Shown: positions 8,896 to 18,031 of the stretch, in pieces | Layout of the letters: the number at the start of each line of letters is the position of its first letter | Position numbering within the stretch: position 1 is the stretch's first letter | From: Saccharopolyspora gloriosae | GTDB lineage: Bacteria > Actinomycetota > Actinomycetes > Mycobacteriales > Pseudonocardiaceae | Direction of reading: 5' to 3' | Length of the DNA: 64,000 bases | Assembly: GCF_014203325.1 (NCBI RefSeq) | Contig: NZ_JACHIV010000001.1 | Location: 1,613,501 to 1,677,500, forward strand | Translations under genes and position numbers: made by a program | The notes under the pieces: model-generated | The model's database searches: none | Seen by the model: only the letters and a program-made list of their open reading frames with translations | What the model was told of the DNA's origin: nothing

Positions 8896-9822
8896 TCAAA
8901 GTTTGCGGAGGCGGACGCGGTTGATGGTGTGGTCGGAGTCCTTGCGCAGGACGAGGGTGGCGCGGGGGCGGGTCGGGAGGATGTTGTCCACCAGGTTGGG
9001 CCGGTTGATGGTGTGCCACAGGTGGCTCGCCTCGGCGCGGGCGTCCTCGTCGGAGAGGTCGGCGAAGTGGTGGAAGTGCGAATCGGGATCGGCGAAGGCG
9101 GTGCCGCGCAGCGCGAGGAACCGATCGGTGTACCAGCGCTCGATGTGGTCGGTGTGGGCGTCGACGTAGATCGAGAAGTCGAACAGGTCGGACACGGCGA
9201 GGCTCGGTCCGGGCTGGAGCACGTTGAGGCCCTCGACGATGAGGATGTCGGGCTGCCGCACCACCTGCTCCTCACCGGGCAGGATGTCGTAGGCCAGGTG
9301 CGAGTACACGGGAGCGCTCACGGCTTCGGCGCCGGACTTGACCGCGGTGACGAACCGCAGCAGCGCCCGCCGGTCGTAGCTCTCCGGGAAGCCCTTGCGG
9401 TGCATGATGCCGCGCCGCACCAGTTCGGCCTTGGAGTGCAGGAACCCGTCGGTGGTGACCAGGTCGACCTGCGGGTGGTCCGGCCAGCGGGCCAGCAGCG
9501 TGCGCAGGATGCGCGCGGTGGTCGACTTGCCGACCGCGACGCTGCCGGCGAGGCCGATCACGAACGGCACCTTCGGCGCCGTCTCCCCGAGGAACGTGGT
9601 GGTGCTGTCGTGCAGCCGCTGCCGCGCCGCCACCTGGAGGTTGATCAGCCGGGACAGCGGCAGGTAGACGTCGGCGACCTCGTCGAGGTCGACGGGTTCG
9701 CCGAGCCCGCGCAGCGCCGCGAGCTCGGAGTGCGACAGGGGCAGCGGGAGCGAGTCGCTGAGCTCCCGCCACTGCTTGCGGTGCAATTCGACGTACGGGC
9801 TCAGTTCGCGGACACGCGTCAC
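8896..9822 (-). CDS. coaA: Pantothenate kinase (type I)
   Basis: About 308 residues; phosphorylates pantothenate, the committed step of coenzyme A synthesis. The family opening [19 protein letters not shown] is present. The Walker A loop [12 protein letters not shown] is near residue 95, and [29 protein letters not shown], and [11 protein letters not shown] follow in the order of CoaA. GTG at 9822 is preferred over GTG at 9831 because the GAGGGG sequence upstream then stands eight bases away rather than abutting the codon. The gene converges on the structured repeat that follows the PucR regulator. Confidence 0.95.
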   Translation of the reverse strand: MTRVRELSPYVELHRKQWRELSDSLPLPLSHSELAALRGLGEPVDLDEVADVYLPLSRLINLQVAARQRLHDSTTTFLGETAPKVPFVIGLAGSVAVGKSTTARILRTLLARWPDHPQVDLVTTDGFLHSKAELVRRGIMHRKGFPESYDRRALLRFVTAVKSGAEAVSAPVYSHLAYDILPGEEQVVRQPDILIVEGLNVLQPGPSLAVSDLFDFSIYVDAHTDHIERWYTDRFLALRGTAFADPDSHFHHFADLSDEDARAEASHLWHTINRPNLVDNILPTRPRATLVLRKDSDHTINRVRLRKL

Positions 9823-9985
9823 AGCGCACACCCCTCGACGTTGAGGACCGGCCCGGCCGAAGCGCTCTCAGCCGGTCCGCACCGGTGCCGCCCGACCCGG
9901 CGGCACCGGCAACCCTAGATCTCGGGTACCCGCGCACGCTGTGACGCAGTGCACCGTCACCGGCACTGATCAGGTGATCGTCGAC

Positions 9986-11437
9986 TCATGACGCGTCGTC
10001 GGACCGCTGGTTCATCCGGGAGTGGCGGTAGCCGTACGCCGCGTACACGATCAGGCCGATCACGAACCAGACGCCGAACCGCAGCCAGGTCTCCGGCGCC
10101 AGGAAGGTCACCAGCCACAGCGAGAACACGATGCCGACCAGCGGCACGATCGGCATGCCCGGCGTGCGGAAGCCGCGCGGCAGGTCGGGGCGCTTGTAGC
10201 GCAGCACGATCACCGCGGCGCACACCACGACGAACGCCAGCAGGATGCCGATGTTGGTCAGCTCGGCGGCCTCCTCGATGGGCAGCAGCCCGGCGAACAC
10301 GGCGGAGACGATGCCGATCAGCCAGGTGAACCGGGACGGCACCTTGCGGACCGGGTGGGTCCGGGAGAACCACTTCGGCAGCAGTCCGTCGCGGGACATG
10401 GCGAAGCCGACGCGGGTGGCGCCGAGCATGAAGGTGAACAGCACGGTGAGGATGCCCAGGATCGCGCCCACGGCGATGATCGCGCCCACCACGGGCAGGC
10501 CGACGTCGGCGAAGGCGGTGGCGAACGCGCTCTCCTCGCTGATCTGCTGGTACGGGATCATGCCGGTGAGCACCAGGCAGGCCAGCACGTACAGCACCAT
10601 CGAGATGATCAGCGAGTACAGGATCGCCTTGGGCATGTGCTTCTGCGAGTCCTTGGACTCCTCGGCGGCCGTGCTCATCGCGTCGTAGCCGAACACCGCG
10701 AAGAACACGGTCGCCGCGCCCGTCACGGCGCCGCCGATGCCGAACGGGAAGAACGGCGTGTAGTTGCCCGCGTTGATGTGGAACGCGCCGACGATCACCA
10801 CGAGCAGCACGACGCCGACCTTGAGGTAGACCAGTGCCGTCTCGAACTTGGCCGCGCTCTTCATGCCCTGGTTGAGCACGAACGCGATCAGCAGGCACAG
10901 CAGCATCGCGAAGAGGTTGACCTTGTAGCTGCCGGGCGGAGCGTCGCCGCCTTCGGTGCCGGGTGCGCCGACCATCCACAGCGGAAGGTCGATGTGCAGG
11001 AATCCGAGCAGTTCGTTGAAGTAGCCGGAGATGCCGATCGCGACGACGGACGCGATGGCGGTGTACTCCAGCAGCAGGTCCCAGCCGATCAACCAGCCGA
11101 CGACCTCGCCGAGCACCGCGTAGCCGTAGGTGTAGGCGGATCCGGCTTTCGGGATCATTCCGGCGAATTCGGCATAGGAGAACGCCGCCGCGGCACTGGC
11201 GATGCCGGCGATGAGGAATGAGATCAGCACCGCGGGACCGGCTTTGCCGTGCGCGACGGCGCCCGCCAGCGAGAAGACCCCCGCTCCGATGATGCCGCCG
11301 ACGCCGATGGCGGTGAGCTGCCACAGGCCCAGCGTGCGTTGCAGCCCGGTGCCCGATTCGCCGTCGTCGGCGGTGATCGAGTCGATGGGCTTGCGCCGCA
11401 GCATTCCTCTTCCAGGGCTGAGCCCAGGTACTGCCAT
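9986..11437 (-). CDS. APC-superfamily amino-acid permease (cationic amino-acid transporter type)
   Basis: A 483-residue integral membrane protein with about 12-13 hydrophobic segments. The first transmembrane segment carries GVGGIIGAGVFSLAG, the substrate-binding GxG loop of APC transporters. FSYAEFAGMIPKAGSAYTYGYAVLGE follows, and FFAVFGYDAMSTAAEESKD marks the CAT/YfnA subgroup. The cytoplasmic ends are short. ATG at 11437 has AGGAGG six bases upstream. The likely role is proton-coupled import of an amino acid; the substrate is not determinable. It is divergent from the universal stress gene. Confidence 0.88.
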   Translation of the reverse strand: MAVPGLSPGRGMLRRKPIDSITADDGESGTGLQRTLGLWQLTAIGVGGIIGAGVFSLAGAVAHGKAGPAVLISFLIAGIASAAAAFSYAEFAGMIPKAGSAYTYGYAVLGEVVGWLIGWDLLLEYTAIASVVAIGISGYFNELLGFLHIDLPLWMVGAPGTEGGDAPPGSYKVNLFAMLLCLLIAFVLNQGMKSAAKFETALVYLKVGVVLLVVIVGAFHINAGNYTPFFPFGIGGAVTGAATVFFAVFGYDAMSTAAEESKDSQKHMPKAILYSLIISMVLYVLACLVLTGMIPYQQISEESAFATAFADVGLPVVGAIIAVGAILGILTVLFTFMLGATRVGFAMSRDGLLPKWFSRTHPVRKVPSRFTWLIGIVSAVFAGLLPIEEAAELTNIGILLAFVVVCAAVIVLRYKRPDLPRGFRTPGMPIVPLVGIVFSLWLVTFLAPETWLRFGVWFVIGLIVYAAYGYRHSRMNQRSDDAS

Positions 11438-11689
11438 CGCGTCCTCCTAGAGGGTCCGTAGGTTGCGGCGAAACGTACGCTCTTGATCAACCCCGCAGGT
11501 TTGTGGGGCACGACGACGTTTCCGGTCGTCCTTTGTCGACCCGCACGATGATCGATCGAGATCACGGTTCGGGATGTGGCTCGAACCTTCCGCAGTCCTC
11601 GCCCGAATTGCGTGACGATTCGGCCGGACGGTCGTTAGTGTTCACGTCCGCGCGGATGCGTGCGTCACGCAACGGAGGGTGATCTGCAG

Positions 11690-12142
11690 ATGTCGAGCTA
11701 CCGCAGTGTCGTTGTCGGAACCGACGGGTCGCCCCCTTCGCTGCGGGCCGTGTCGAAGGCGGCGGCGGTCGCGGCGGACACGTCGGCCAAACTGGTCATC
11801 GTGTGCGCCTACTACCCGAGCAGCGACCGGGAGGTCGAGCACGCCCAGGACGAGCTGGGCGGCGAGGCCTTCCAGGTGATCGGCTCGGCTCCCGCGGAGC
11901 AGACGCTGCTGGAAGCGGCCGACCACGCCCGGCAGTCCGGTGCTCCCGAGGTGGAGACCGTGGCGCTGGTGGGTGCTCCGGTGACGTCGCTGGTCGAGGC
12001 GGCCGAGAAGGCCGACGCCGATCTGCTGGTCGTGGGTAGCAGGGGCCTGAACACGCTCAAAGGCCGATTGCTCGGGTCGGTGCCTTCCGAGGTCTCCCGC
12101 CGGGCGGATTGCGATGTGCTCGTTGTCCGGACCTCACGATGA
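11690..12142 (+). CDS. Universal stress protein (UspA family)
   Basis: A 150-residue single-domain Usp. It starts with SSYRSVVVGTDGSPPSLRAV, holding the first nucleotide-site Asp. It ends with LLVVGSRGLNTLKGRLLGSVPSEVSRRADCDVLVV, which contains the ATP-binding G-x2-G-x9-G(S) pattern, so ATP binding is likely. ATG at 11690 is preferred because GGAGGG lies ten bases upstream. Its last 29 bases overlap the start of an adenylate cyclase gene, so the two are very likely translated from one message. Confidence 0.9.
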   Translation: MSSYRSVVVGTDGSPPSLRAVSKAAAVAADTSAKLVIVCAYYPSSDREVEHAQDELGGEAFQVIGSAPAEQTLLEAADHARQSGAPEVETVALVGAPVTSLVEAAEKADADLLVVGSRGLNTLKGRLLGSVPSEVSRRADCDVLVVRTSR

Positions 12143-13121
12143 GGACGGGCCTCGTGGCGGAGCGGAGTCCCCGCTCGGCCCCGAGGTCGAGAAGGCGCTG
12201 CTGGGCAGCGAGTTCCGCTACACCAAGGCGGAGGTGGCGGCGCGGGCGGACGTGGACCTCGTGCGCCTGGAGCGGCTGTGGCAGGCGATGGGCTTCGCTC
12301 ACGTCGAGGACGACGAAGTGCTGTTCACCGACGCGGACGTGCAGGCCGTGCGGACGCTCGTGCAGCTGGTCTCCGCCGGGGTGATCACCGAGGAGGTGGA
12401 GACCGCGGTCGCGCGCACCCTCGCGCAGACGATGTCGCGGCTCGCCGAGTGGCAGGTCGGGATCTTCCGTTCGGTGCTCGGCGACCGGTTCGCCCAGGAC
12501 CTCGACGTCACCGCGCAGTTCGCCGGGGCGATCGCGCCGGTGATGGAGGACCTGCAGGGTTACGTGTGGCGCCGCCACCTCGCGGCGACCGCGGCTCGTG
12601 AGCTCACCGAGCGCGACGGTGCCGCCGACGAGCGCGTGCAGGTGATCGGCTTCGCCGACCTGGTGGGCTACACGCGCTTGATCCGCGACTTCAGCGAGGT
12701 CGAGCTGGCCGGGCTGATCGACGAGTTCGAGGAGTCGGCGACGAGCGTCGTCGCGGAGAACCGCGGCCGCATCGTGAAGACGGTCGGCGACGAGGTCCTG
12801 TTCGTGACCGACACGGCGGCCGACGCGGCGGAGATCGCGTTGACGCTCAACGAGCGGATCACCGGCGCGGGCAAGTTGCCGCCGCTGCGGATCGGCTTGG
12901 CGCAGGGGCCGGTGCTGGCGAGGTTCGGCGACGTCTACGGCTCGACGGTGAACATCGCCAGCAGGCTCACCTCGGTGGCCCGGCCCGCGTCGGCCTTGGT
13001 GGACCGGGAGCTCGCCACCTCGCTGCGCTCACACCCCGCTTACTACCTGACCTCGATCGGGCCTACGAAGGTGCAGAGTTTCCGCAATTTGCGGGCCTAC
13101 GCGCTGCGTCGCGCTCGCTGA
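12114..13121 (+). CDS. Class III adenylate cyclase with N-terminal regulatory domain
   Basis: A 335-residue protein. Residues about 25-165 form a helical domain with a MerR/helix-turn-helix-like opening (YTKAEVAARADVDLVRLERLWQAMGF) as in Rv1264/Rv2212-type cyclases. Residues about 170-335 are the cyclase homology domain. Both metal aspartates are present (FADLVGYTRL and KTVGDEV). So are the adenine-selecting Lys (VKTVGD) and Asp (GDVYGSTVN), and the transition-state Asn and Arg (TVNIASRL). It should therefore be an active cAMP-forming enzyme. ATG at 12114 lies inside the preceding stress-protein gene in another frame. A 13-bp terminator hairpin follows. Confidence 0.88.
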   Translation: MCSLSGPHDEDGPRGGAESPLGPEVEKALLGSEFRYTKAEVAARADVDLVRLERLWQAMGFAHVEDDEVLFTDADVQAVRTLVQLVSAGVITEEVETAVARTLAQTMSRLAEWQVGIFRSVLGDRFAQDLDVTAQFAGAIAPVMEDLQGYVWRRHLAATAARELTERDGAADERVQVIGFADLVGYTRLIRDFSEVELAGLIDEFEESATSVVAENRGRIVKTVGDEVLFVTDTAADAAEIALTLNERITGAGKLPPLRIGLAQGPVLARFGDVYGSTVNIASRLTSVARPASALVDRELATSLRSHPAYYLTSIGPTKVQSFRNLRAYALRRAR

Positions 13122-13205
13122 GCGAAGTCTTGCCCGAATCGACTGGTCTGTTCGAGTGATCCCGGGTGGGTTCGGTTGCCGACGTTCTCGCGGCACCTCT
13201 AGCTT

Positions 13206-13240
13206 CGGGTTCGGCGAGGTCGACGATCTCGCCGAACCCG
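13206..13240 (+). terminator. Terminator after the stress protein-cyclase unit
   Basis: A perfect 13-bp stem CGGGTTCGGCGAG with its complement and a 9-nt loop, 85 bp beyond the cyclase stop. The remaining sequence up to the peroxidase start (13241-13431) holds no recognised feature. Confidence 0.75.
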
Positions 13241-13431
13241 TAGGGGAAACGGGGTCACCGGCACTGGCGGACTTCCGGGGAGGAAACGTCCGCTCCGCTC
13301 GACGGCGCTTCTGCTGATCGCACCGGCGTTCCGGCCGGTTCTCGTGATCGGTTCCGTCGAATCGTGCGCGAATGTCCTGGGTGAGTCGTGCCCGGAGCCG
13401 GTGGCGCATTCACGCAATGGGGGTTCGACGA

Positions 13432-14907
13432 ATGGCATCACACGGTCAGCGGGGACGCGGTCAATACGTGGCACCCGGGAACGAATCGGCGGGCGGGCGT
13501 TTCGGACGGCTGTTCCCGACGGTTCCGCCGCGAGAACCCACCGGATTGCCGATGGCCGAGGAATTCGGCCTGCCCGGTGGGAAGGTCGACGGTGGTGAGA
13601 CCCTCGACGAGCAGCAGAGCACCGTGCTCGACTCGGGTTTCACCTATTTCGGCCAATTCGTGGATCACAACGTCACCTTCGACCCGACGAGCATGCTCGG
13701 GCAGGAGGTCGATCCGAACGCGCTGCGCAGTTTCCGGCCGCCGAGGCTGGACCTGGACCACCTCTACGGCGGCGGTCCGGTGGTCAACGAATACCTCTAC
13801 GATCCCGAATCCAGCGGTACGAAGCTCGCCTTGGATCCCGGTGGTCACGATTTCGCCAGGACCAAGGAGGACATCGCGCTGATCGGTGATCCGCGCAACG
13901 ACGAGAACCTGCTCTTGGCGCAATTGCACTTGGCGTTCATCAAGTTCCACAACCGGGTCGTGGACGATCTGCGTTCCGGGCAGATCACCGACGTGTTCGG
14001 CACCGGTTTCCCGGCCCAGCCGGCGCCGCCGCCGGACGACGTGGCGGGCGCGCGGCTGGAGGACCTGCTCGACCTGGGCGACTACTACGGCGATCTGCTG
14101 CGCAAGGCCCAGCAGATCACCCGCTGGCACTACCAGTGGATCCTGCACCACGAGTTCCTGCCGCTGGTGGTGGGCGAGCAGCTGATCGAGGACATCGACG
14201 AGAACGGCCTGCGCTTCTACGACGTGGAGCGCCCGTTCATCCCCGTGGAGTTCGCGGTCGCGGCCTACCGGTTCGGCCATTCCACGATCCGCTCGCGGTA
14301 CCGGGTCAACGAGCACTTCGTCGCGGACCTGTTCCCGCTGGACCCGGAGGCGGCGGAGGAGCCGCGCACGGACCTGCGCGGCGGTCCGGTGCGCCCGGAG
14401 CACGCCGTGGACTGGCGGTACTTCTTCCAGCTGGACCCGGAGATCAAGGCGGCGCGGGCGAAGCGCCTGGAGGCGAAGCTCAACCGCAGGCTGCTGGACC
14501 TGCCGGTGAAGGCTGTGCCGGGCGCCGTGGCGGGGGCGCTGCCCTCGCAGCTCGGTTCGCTGGTGGTGCGCAACCTGCTGCGCAGCGAGACCCAGCAGCT
14601 GCCGTCGGGCCAGGACGTGGCGCGCAAGATCGGTGAGATCCCGCTGACCGACGAGGAGCTGGACAGCGAAGGGCCGATCTACCTCTGGTACTACGTGCTC
14701 AAGGAGGCAGAGGTCCTGCACGCGGGCAGGCAGCTGGGTCCGGTCGGCGGCCGGATCGTCGCCGAGACGCTGATCGGGATGCTGCAGTCCGACCCGGCGT
14801 CCTACCTGTCGGTGTTCCCGCGGTGGGAGCCGACGGTCGGCGGGGTCGGCCAGGAGTTCGGCATCGCCGACTTCCTGACGTACGCGGGTGTCGTCCCGAA
14901 GCGGTGA
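13432..14907 (+). CDS. Animal-type haem peroxidase
   Basis: About 491 residues of the animal haem-dependent peroxidase superfamily in its bacterial form. The distal His and adjacent Asp are in FGQFVDHNVTFDPTS near residue 75. The middle helices include LLLAQLHLAFIKFHNRVVDDL. The proximal His is in VAAYRFGHSTIRSRYRVN near residue 285, with the Arg/Asn hydrogen-bond partners. There is no signal peptide, so the enzyme is probably cytoplasmic. ATG at 13432 is preferred for its GGGGG eight bases upstream; ATG at 13417 is in frame. The substrate is unknown; bacterial relatives oxidise halides or phenolics with peroxide. It stands alone and is followed by a terminator. Confidence 0.85.
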   Translation: MASHGQRGRGQYVAPGNESAGGRFGRLFPTVPPREPTGLPMAEEFGLPGGKVDGGETLDEQQSTVLDSGFTYFGQFVDHNVTFDPTSMLGQEVDPNALRSFRPPRLDLDHLYGGGPVVNEYLYDPESSGTKLALDPGGHDFARTKEDIALIGDPRNDENLLLAQLHLAFIKFHNRVVDDLRSGQITDVFGTGFPAQPAPPPDDVAGARLEDLLDLGDYYGDLLRKAQQITRWHYQWILHHEFLPLVVGEQLIEDIDENGLRFYDVERPFIPVEFAVAAYRFGHSTIRSRYRVNEHFVADLFPLDPEAAEEPRTDLRGGPVRPEHAVDWRYFFQLDPEIKAARAKRLEAKLNRRLLDLPVKAVPGAVAGALPSQLGSLVVRNLLRSETQQLPSGQDVARKIGEIPLTDEELDSEGPIYLWYYVLKEAEVLHAGRQLGPVGGRIVAETLIGMLQSDPASYLSVFPRWEPTVGGVGQEFGIADFLTYAGVVPKR

Positions 14908-14919
14908 TGACCGGCGGTT

Positions 14920-14949
14920 CGTGGGCGGGCGTTCGGGGGCCCGCCCACG
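14920..14949 (+). terminator. Terminator after haem peroxidase
   Basis: An 11-bp perfect stem CGTGGGCGGGC / GCCCGCCCACG with an 8-nt loop, 12 bp after the peroxidase stop. Confidence 0.8.
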
Positions 14950-15129
14950 GCCCCGCCCGCGTCGACGCGGCGTAGCCGGGCGCTCACGGGCTGGGCCGTT
15001 CGGGCGGCTCCGGCGGCCGCTGTGATCAATATCGCTCGAACGGAGCAATCGGGCTGGTCCGCGCCTCGCGCAAGCCCTCGGCGAGGGCGTTCCGGCCGGT
15101 GATCGCCGGGTCGGATGACCTGCGAAATC

Positions 15130-15146
15130 AGTTGCGTGACGCAACT
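15130..15146. promoter_or_regulatory. Palindromic operator candidate upstream of tmsA-tmsB
   Basis: AGTTGCGTGACGCAACT is a perfect dyad with 8-bp arms around a single base. It lies 134 bp before the tmsA start in a 330-bp non-coding region that otherwise shows no gene. A TTGACC at about 15195 could be a -35 element just downstream. The size and symmetry fit a TetR- or GntR-type site, but no regulator is adjacent. Confidence 0.5.
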
Positions 15147-15279
15147 TGTTGGCGCTTTTCGGGGTGGCGGCGAGCCGCTCGGATTTTGGGTGTTTTGACC
15201 GGCCGTTCGGGCGGTCGCAGCGCCACGAGCTCCGGGAAGTGGGATGCCGCGACCCCGTCGGCGCCATATGGTCGGACGC

Positions 15280-16665
15280 ATGGGAGTCGATCCGGGAATC
15301 TCGGGAGCAGCGCCAGCCGACCACTCCGACGAGGTCGCCGCCCTGGTCGACGAATACGCGAAAATCCCGCCCGGACAGCAGGTGCGGCTGGCCAAACCCA
15401 CCTCCAACCTGTTCCGGTTCCGCGACTCCGCCACCACCGGCCTCGACGTCGGCAGGCTCAACCGGGTGCTCTCGGTGGACCCCGAGACCCGCACCGCGCA
15501 GGTGCAGGGCATGGCCACCTACGAGACCGTCGTCGACGCGCACCTGCCCACCGGGCACATGCCGCTGGTCATCCCGCAGCTCAAGACGATCACCCTCGGC
15601 GGCGCCGTCGCCGGACTGGGCATCGAGGCCGCATCGTTTCGCAGCGGCCTGCCGCACGAGTCGGTGCGCGAGATGGAGATCCTCACCGGCTCCGGCGAGG
15701 TCGTGCTCGCCCGGCCGGACAACGAGCACGCCGACCTCTTCCGCGGCTTCCCGAACTCCTACGGCACGCTCGGCTACGCGCTGCGCCTCGAAGTCGAGGT
15801 CGAACGCACCGAACCCTTCGTGCGGCTGCGCCACATCCGGTTCTCCACCGCCGAGGAGTGCGCGGCGGCCATCGAGCAGATCTGCCGGGACCGCGCCTTC
15901 GAAGGCCACCGGGTGGACTTCGTCGACGGCACCGTGTTCGCCGCCGACGAGCAGTACCTCACCGTCGGCACCTACGTCGCCGAGGCGCCCGCGACCAGCG
16001 ACTACACCGGCCAGCGGATCTACTACCGCTCGCTGCGCGAGCACCAGACCGATCACCTGCGCACCCACGACTACCTGTGGCGCTGGGACACCGACTGGTT
16101 CTGGTGCTCCCGCGCGTTCGGCGTCCAGCACCCCGCGGTCCGCAAGGTGTGGCCGCGCAGGTACCGGCGTTCCGACGTGTACCGCCGCATCGTGGCCTGG
16201 GACCGCAAGGCCGGGCTCTCCGACCGCCTCGCCCGGCGCCGGGGAGCGGCCGGCAGCGAACCGGTGATCCAGGACGTGGAGATCCCGGTGCGGCGGCTGC
16301 CGGAATTCCTGGAGTTCTTCCACCGCGAGATCGGCATCGAACCGATCTGGCTGTGCCCGGTGCGGCTGCGCGACCCGCAGGGCTGGTCGCTGTACCCGAT
16401 GGACCCGGACACGCTCTACGTCAACGTGGGCTTCTGGTCCGCGGTCGACACCCGCCCCGGAGACGCGCCGGGCAAGTACAACCGCGCCATCGAAGACGTC
16501 GTCGGCGAACTGGACGGGCACAAGTCGCTGTACTCCGACTCGTTCTACGAGCCCGAGGAGTTCTGGCGGCTCTACAACCGCCCCGCCTACGACGAGCTGA
16601 AACAGCGATACGACCCCGACGACCGGCTTCCCGGTCTGTACGAGAAGTGCGTCGGCGAGCGGTAG
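15280..16665 (+). CDS. tmsA: FAD-linked oxidoreductase of 10-methyl fatty-acid synthesis (TmsA/BfaA-like)
   Basis: A 461-residue FAD-binding oxidase/reductase. The N-terminal flavin domain includes VRLAKPTSNLFRFRD, ITLGGAVAGLGIEAASFRSGLPHESV and FPNSYGTLGYALRLEVEVE, as in DIMINUTO/DprE1-like enzymes. The C-terminal substrate domain contains PLWLCPV-like IEPIWLCPVRL and DTLYVNVGFW. It is followed after 25 bp by a cyclopropane-synthase-family methyltransferase. The same pair in mycobacteria (Rv3720/Rv3719) and other actinomycetes makes 10-methyl-branched (tuberculostearic-type) acyl chains: the methyltransferase gives a 10-methylene intermediate and this enzyme reduces it with NADPH. ATG at 15280 is chosen; an earlier ATG at 15244 would add a basic, unconserved leader. 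Confidence 0.85.
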   Translation: MGVDPGISGAAPADHSDEVAALVDEYAKIPPGQQVRLAKPTSNLFRFRDSATTGLDVGRLNRVLSVDPETRTAQVQGMATYETVVDAHLPTGHMPLVIPQLKTITLGGAVAGLGIEAASFRSGLPHESVREMEILTGSGEVVLARPDNEHADLFRGFPNSYGTLGYALRLEVEVERTEPFVRLRHIRFSTAEECAAAIEQICRDRAFEGHRVDFVDGTVFAADEQYLTVGTYVAEAPATSDYTGQRIYYRSLREHQTDHLRTHDYLWRWDTDWFWCSRAFGVQHPAVRKVWPRRYRRSDVYRRIVAWDRKAGLSDRLARRRGAAGSEPVIQDVEIPVRRLPEFLEFFHREIGIEPIWLCPVRLRDPQGWSLYPMDPDTLYVNVGFWSAVDTRPGDAPGKYNRAIEDVVGELDGHKSLYSDSFYEPEEFWRLYNRPAYDELKQRYDPDDRLPGLYEKCVGER

Positions 16666-16690
16666 GGGCCGGTAGGGAGGAGAACCGAAC

Positions 16691-17923
16691 ATGGGTTGGG
16701 CAGAGGTGTTCCCGCGCATCCTGGGGGACGGGCTCGACGTGGAGTTCCGCGCCTACGACGGCAGCCGCGCGGGACGGGCCGGAGCGGACATCGGGGTGGA
16801 GCTGCGATCTCCGCTGGCGCTGTCGCACCTGGCGGCCTCCCCGGACGAGCTGGGCCTGGTCCGGGCCTACGTCACCGGGGCGCTGGAAGTGCACGGCGAC
16901 ATGCACGAGGCGTTGTCCCGCTTCCCGGCCATCGCGATCAGCGAGGTGCCGGCCCGAACGAAGCTCGACCTGATCGCCCGGCTCGGCGCGCAACGGCTGT
17001 GGTGGCCGGTGGGCCCGCCGCCGGAGGAGTACCGGCCGCGCGGCGGCCTGCGCCATTCGAAGCTGCGCGACAGCAAGTCCGTCTCGTACCACTACGACGT
17101 GTCGAACCGGTTCTACGAGTGGGTGCTGGGCCCGTCGATGGCCTACACCTGCGCCGTGTACCCGGAAGCGGGCTCCAGTTTGGAGGAGGCGCAGTACACC
17201 AAGCACGACCTGGTGGCGCGCAAGCTCGGCCTCGGCGAGGGCATGCGGCTGCTCGACGTCGGCTGCGGCTGGGGCGGCATGGTGATGCACGCCGCGGAGC
17301 ACTACGGAGTGCGCGCGCTGGGCGTGACCTTGTCGCTGCAGCAGGCGCAGTGGGCGCAGAAGGCCATCGTCGACCGCGGCCTCGCCGACCTCGCCGAGGT
17401 GCGGCACCTGGACTACCGGGACGTGCCCGAGTCGGACTTCGACGCGATCAGCTCCATCGGCATGACCGAGCACATCGGACTCGGGCAGCTACCCGCGTAC
17501 TTCTCGTCGCTGCGCGAGAAGCTGCGCCCCGGCGGCCGGTTGCTCAACCACTCCATCACCCGACCCGACGGCACCCGCGGCTCCAAACCGGGCAAGTTCA
17601 TCGGCCGCTACGTGTTCCCCGACGGCGAGCTGGAGGGACCGGGCACGCTGATGTCGGCGATGCACGACAACGGTTTCGAGGTCCGCCACACCGAGGACCT
17701 GCGCGAGCACTACGCCCTGACCCTCCGCGACTGGTGCGCGAACCTGGAGCAGCACTGGGACGAGGCGGTGGACGAGGTCGGCCCCGCGCGGGCGCGGATC
17801 TGGCGGTTGTACATGGCGGGTTCGCGGCTGGGCTTCGAACTCAACAACATCCAGCTCCACCAGATGCTCGGAGTCCGGTTGGACGAAGGTCGTTCGGGAA
17901 TGCCGCTGCGCCCTACCTGGTGA
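16691..17923 (+). CDS. tmsB: SAM-dependent fatty-acyl methyltransferase (TmsB/BfaB-like, cyclopropane synthase family)
   Basis: A 410-residue member of the CFA synthase/mycolic methyltransferase family. The N-terminal lipid-binding domain (residues 1-120) leads to SVSYHYDVSNRFYEWVLGPSMAYTCAVY near 130. The SAM motif I is LLDVGCGWGGMVMHAAEHYG near 190, and SIGMTEHIG carries the active-site glutamate region. HYALTLRDWCANLEQHWDEA is the conserved C-terminal helix. It methylates the double bond of phospholipid-linked oleoyl chains. Pairing with the adjacent FAD reductase argues for 10-methylene formation rather than cyclopropanation. GGGAGGAG precedes the ATG. Confidence 0.88.
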   Translation: MGWAEVFPRILGDGLDVEFRAYDGSRAGRAGADIGVELRSPLALSHLAASPDELGLVRAYVTGALEVHGDMHEALSRFPAIAISEVPARTKLDLIARLGAQRLWWPVGPPPEEYRPRGGLRHSKLRDSKSVSYHYDVSNRFYEWVLGPSMAYTCAVYPEAGSSLEEAQYTKHDLVARKLGLGEGMRLLDVGCGWGGMVMHAAEHYGVRALGVTLSLQQAQWAQKAIVDRGLADLAEVRHLDYRDVPESDFDAISSIGMTEHIGLGQLPAYFSSLREKLRPGGRLLNHSITRPDGTRGSKPGKFIGRYVFPDGELEGPGTLMSAMHDNGFEVRHTEDLREHYALTLRDWCANLEQHWDEAVDEVGPARARIWRLYMAGSRLGFELNNIQLHQMLGVRLDEGRSGMPLRPTW

Positions 17924-18031
17924 GGGGCTGGTTCGCCGGTGTTGGAAACACAGCGTGATGGGTTTCGCTACCCTCTAGCGTGAGTCTTTTCCGACGCGGG
18001 TGAACTGAATGCGGCCAGGGGCGGTGGTGAA

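Noticed and set aside
13438-16719. A 1093-codon open frame antisense to the peroxidase and tmsA
   Set aside because: It crosses two well-identified genes and a terminator; composition and lack of motifs show it is a shadow frame.
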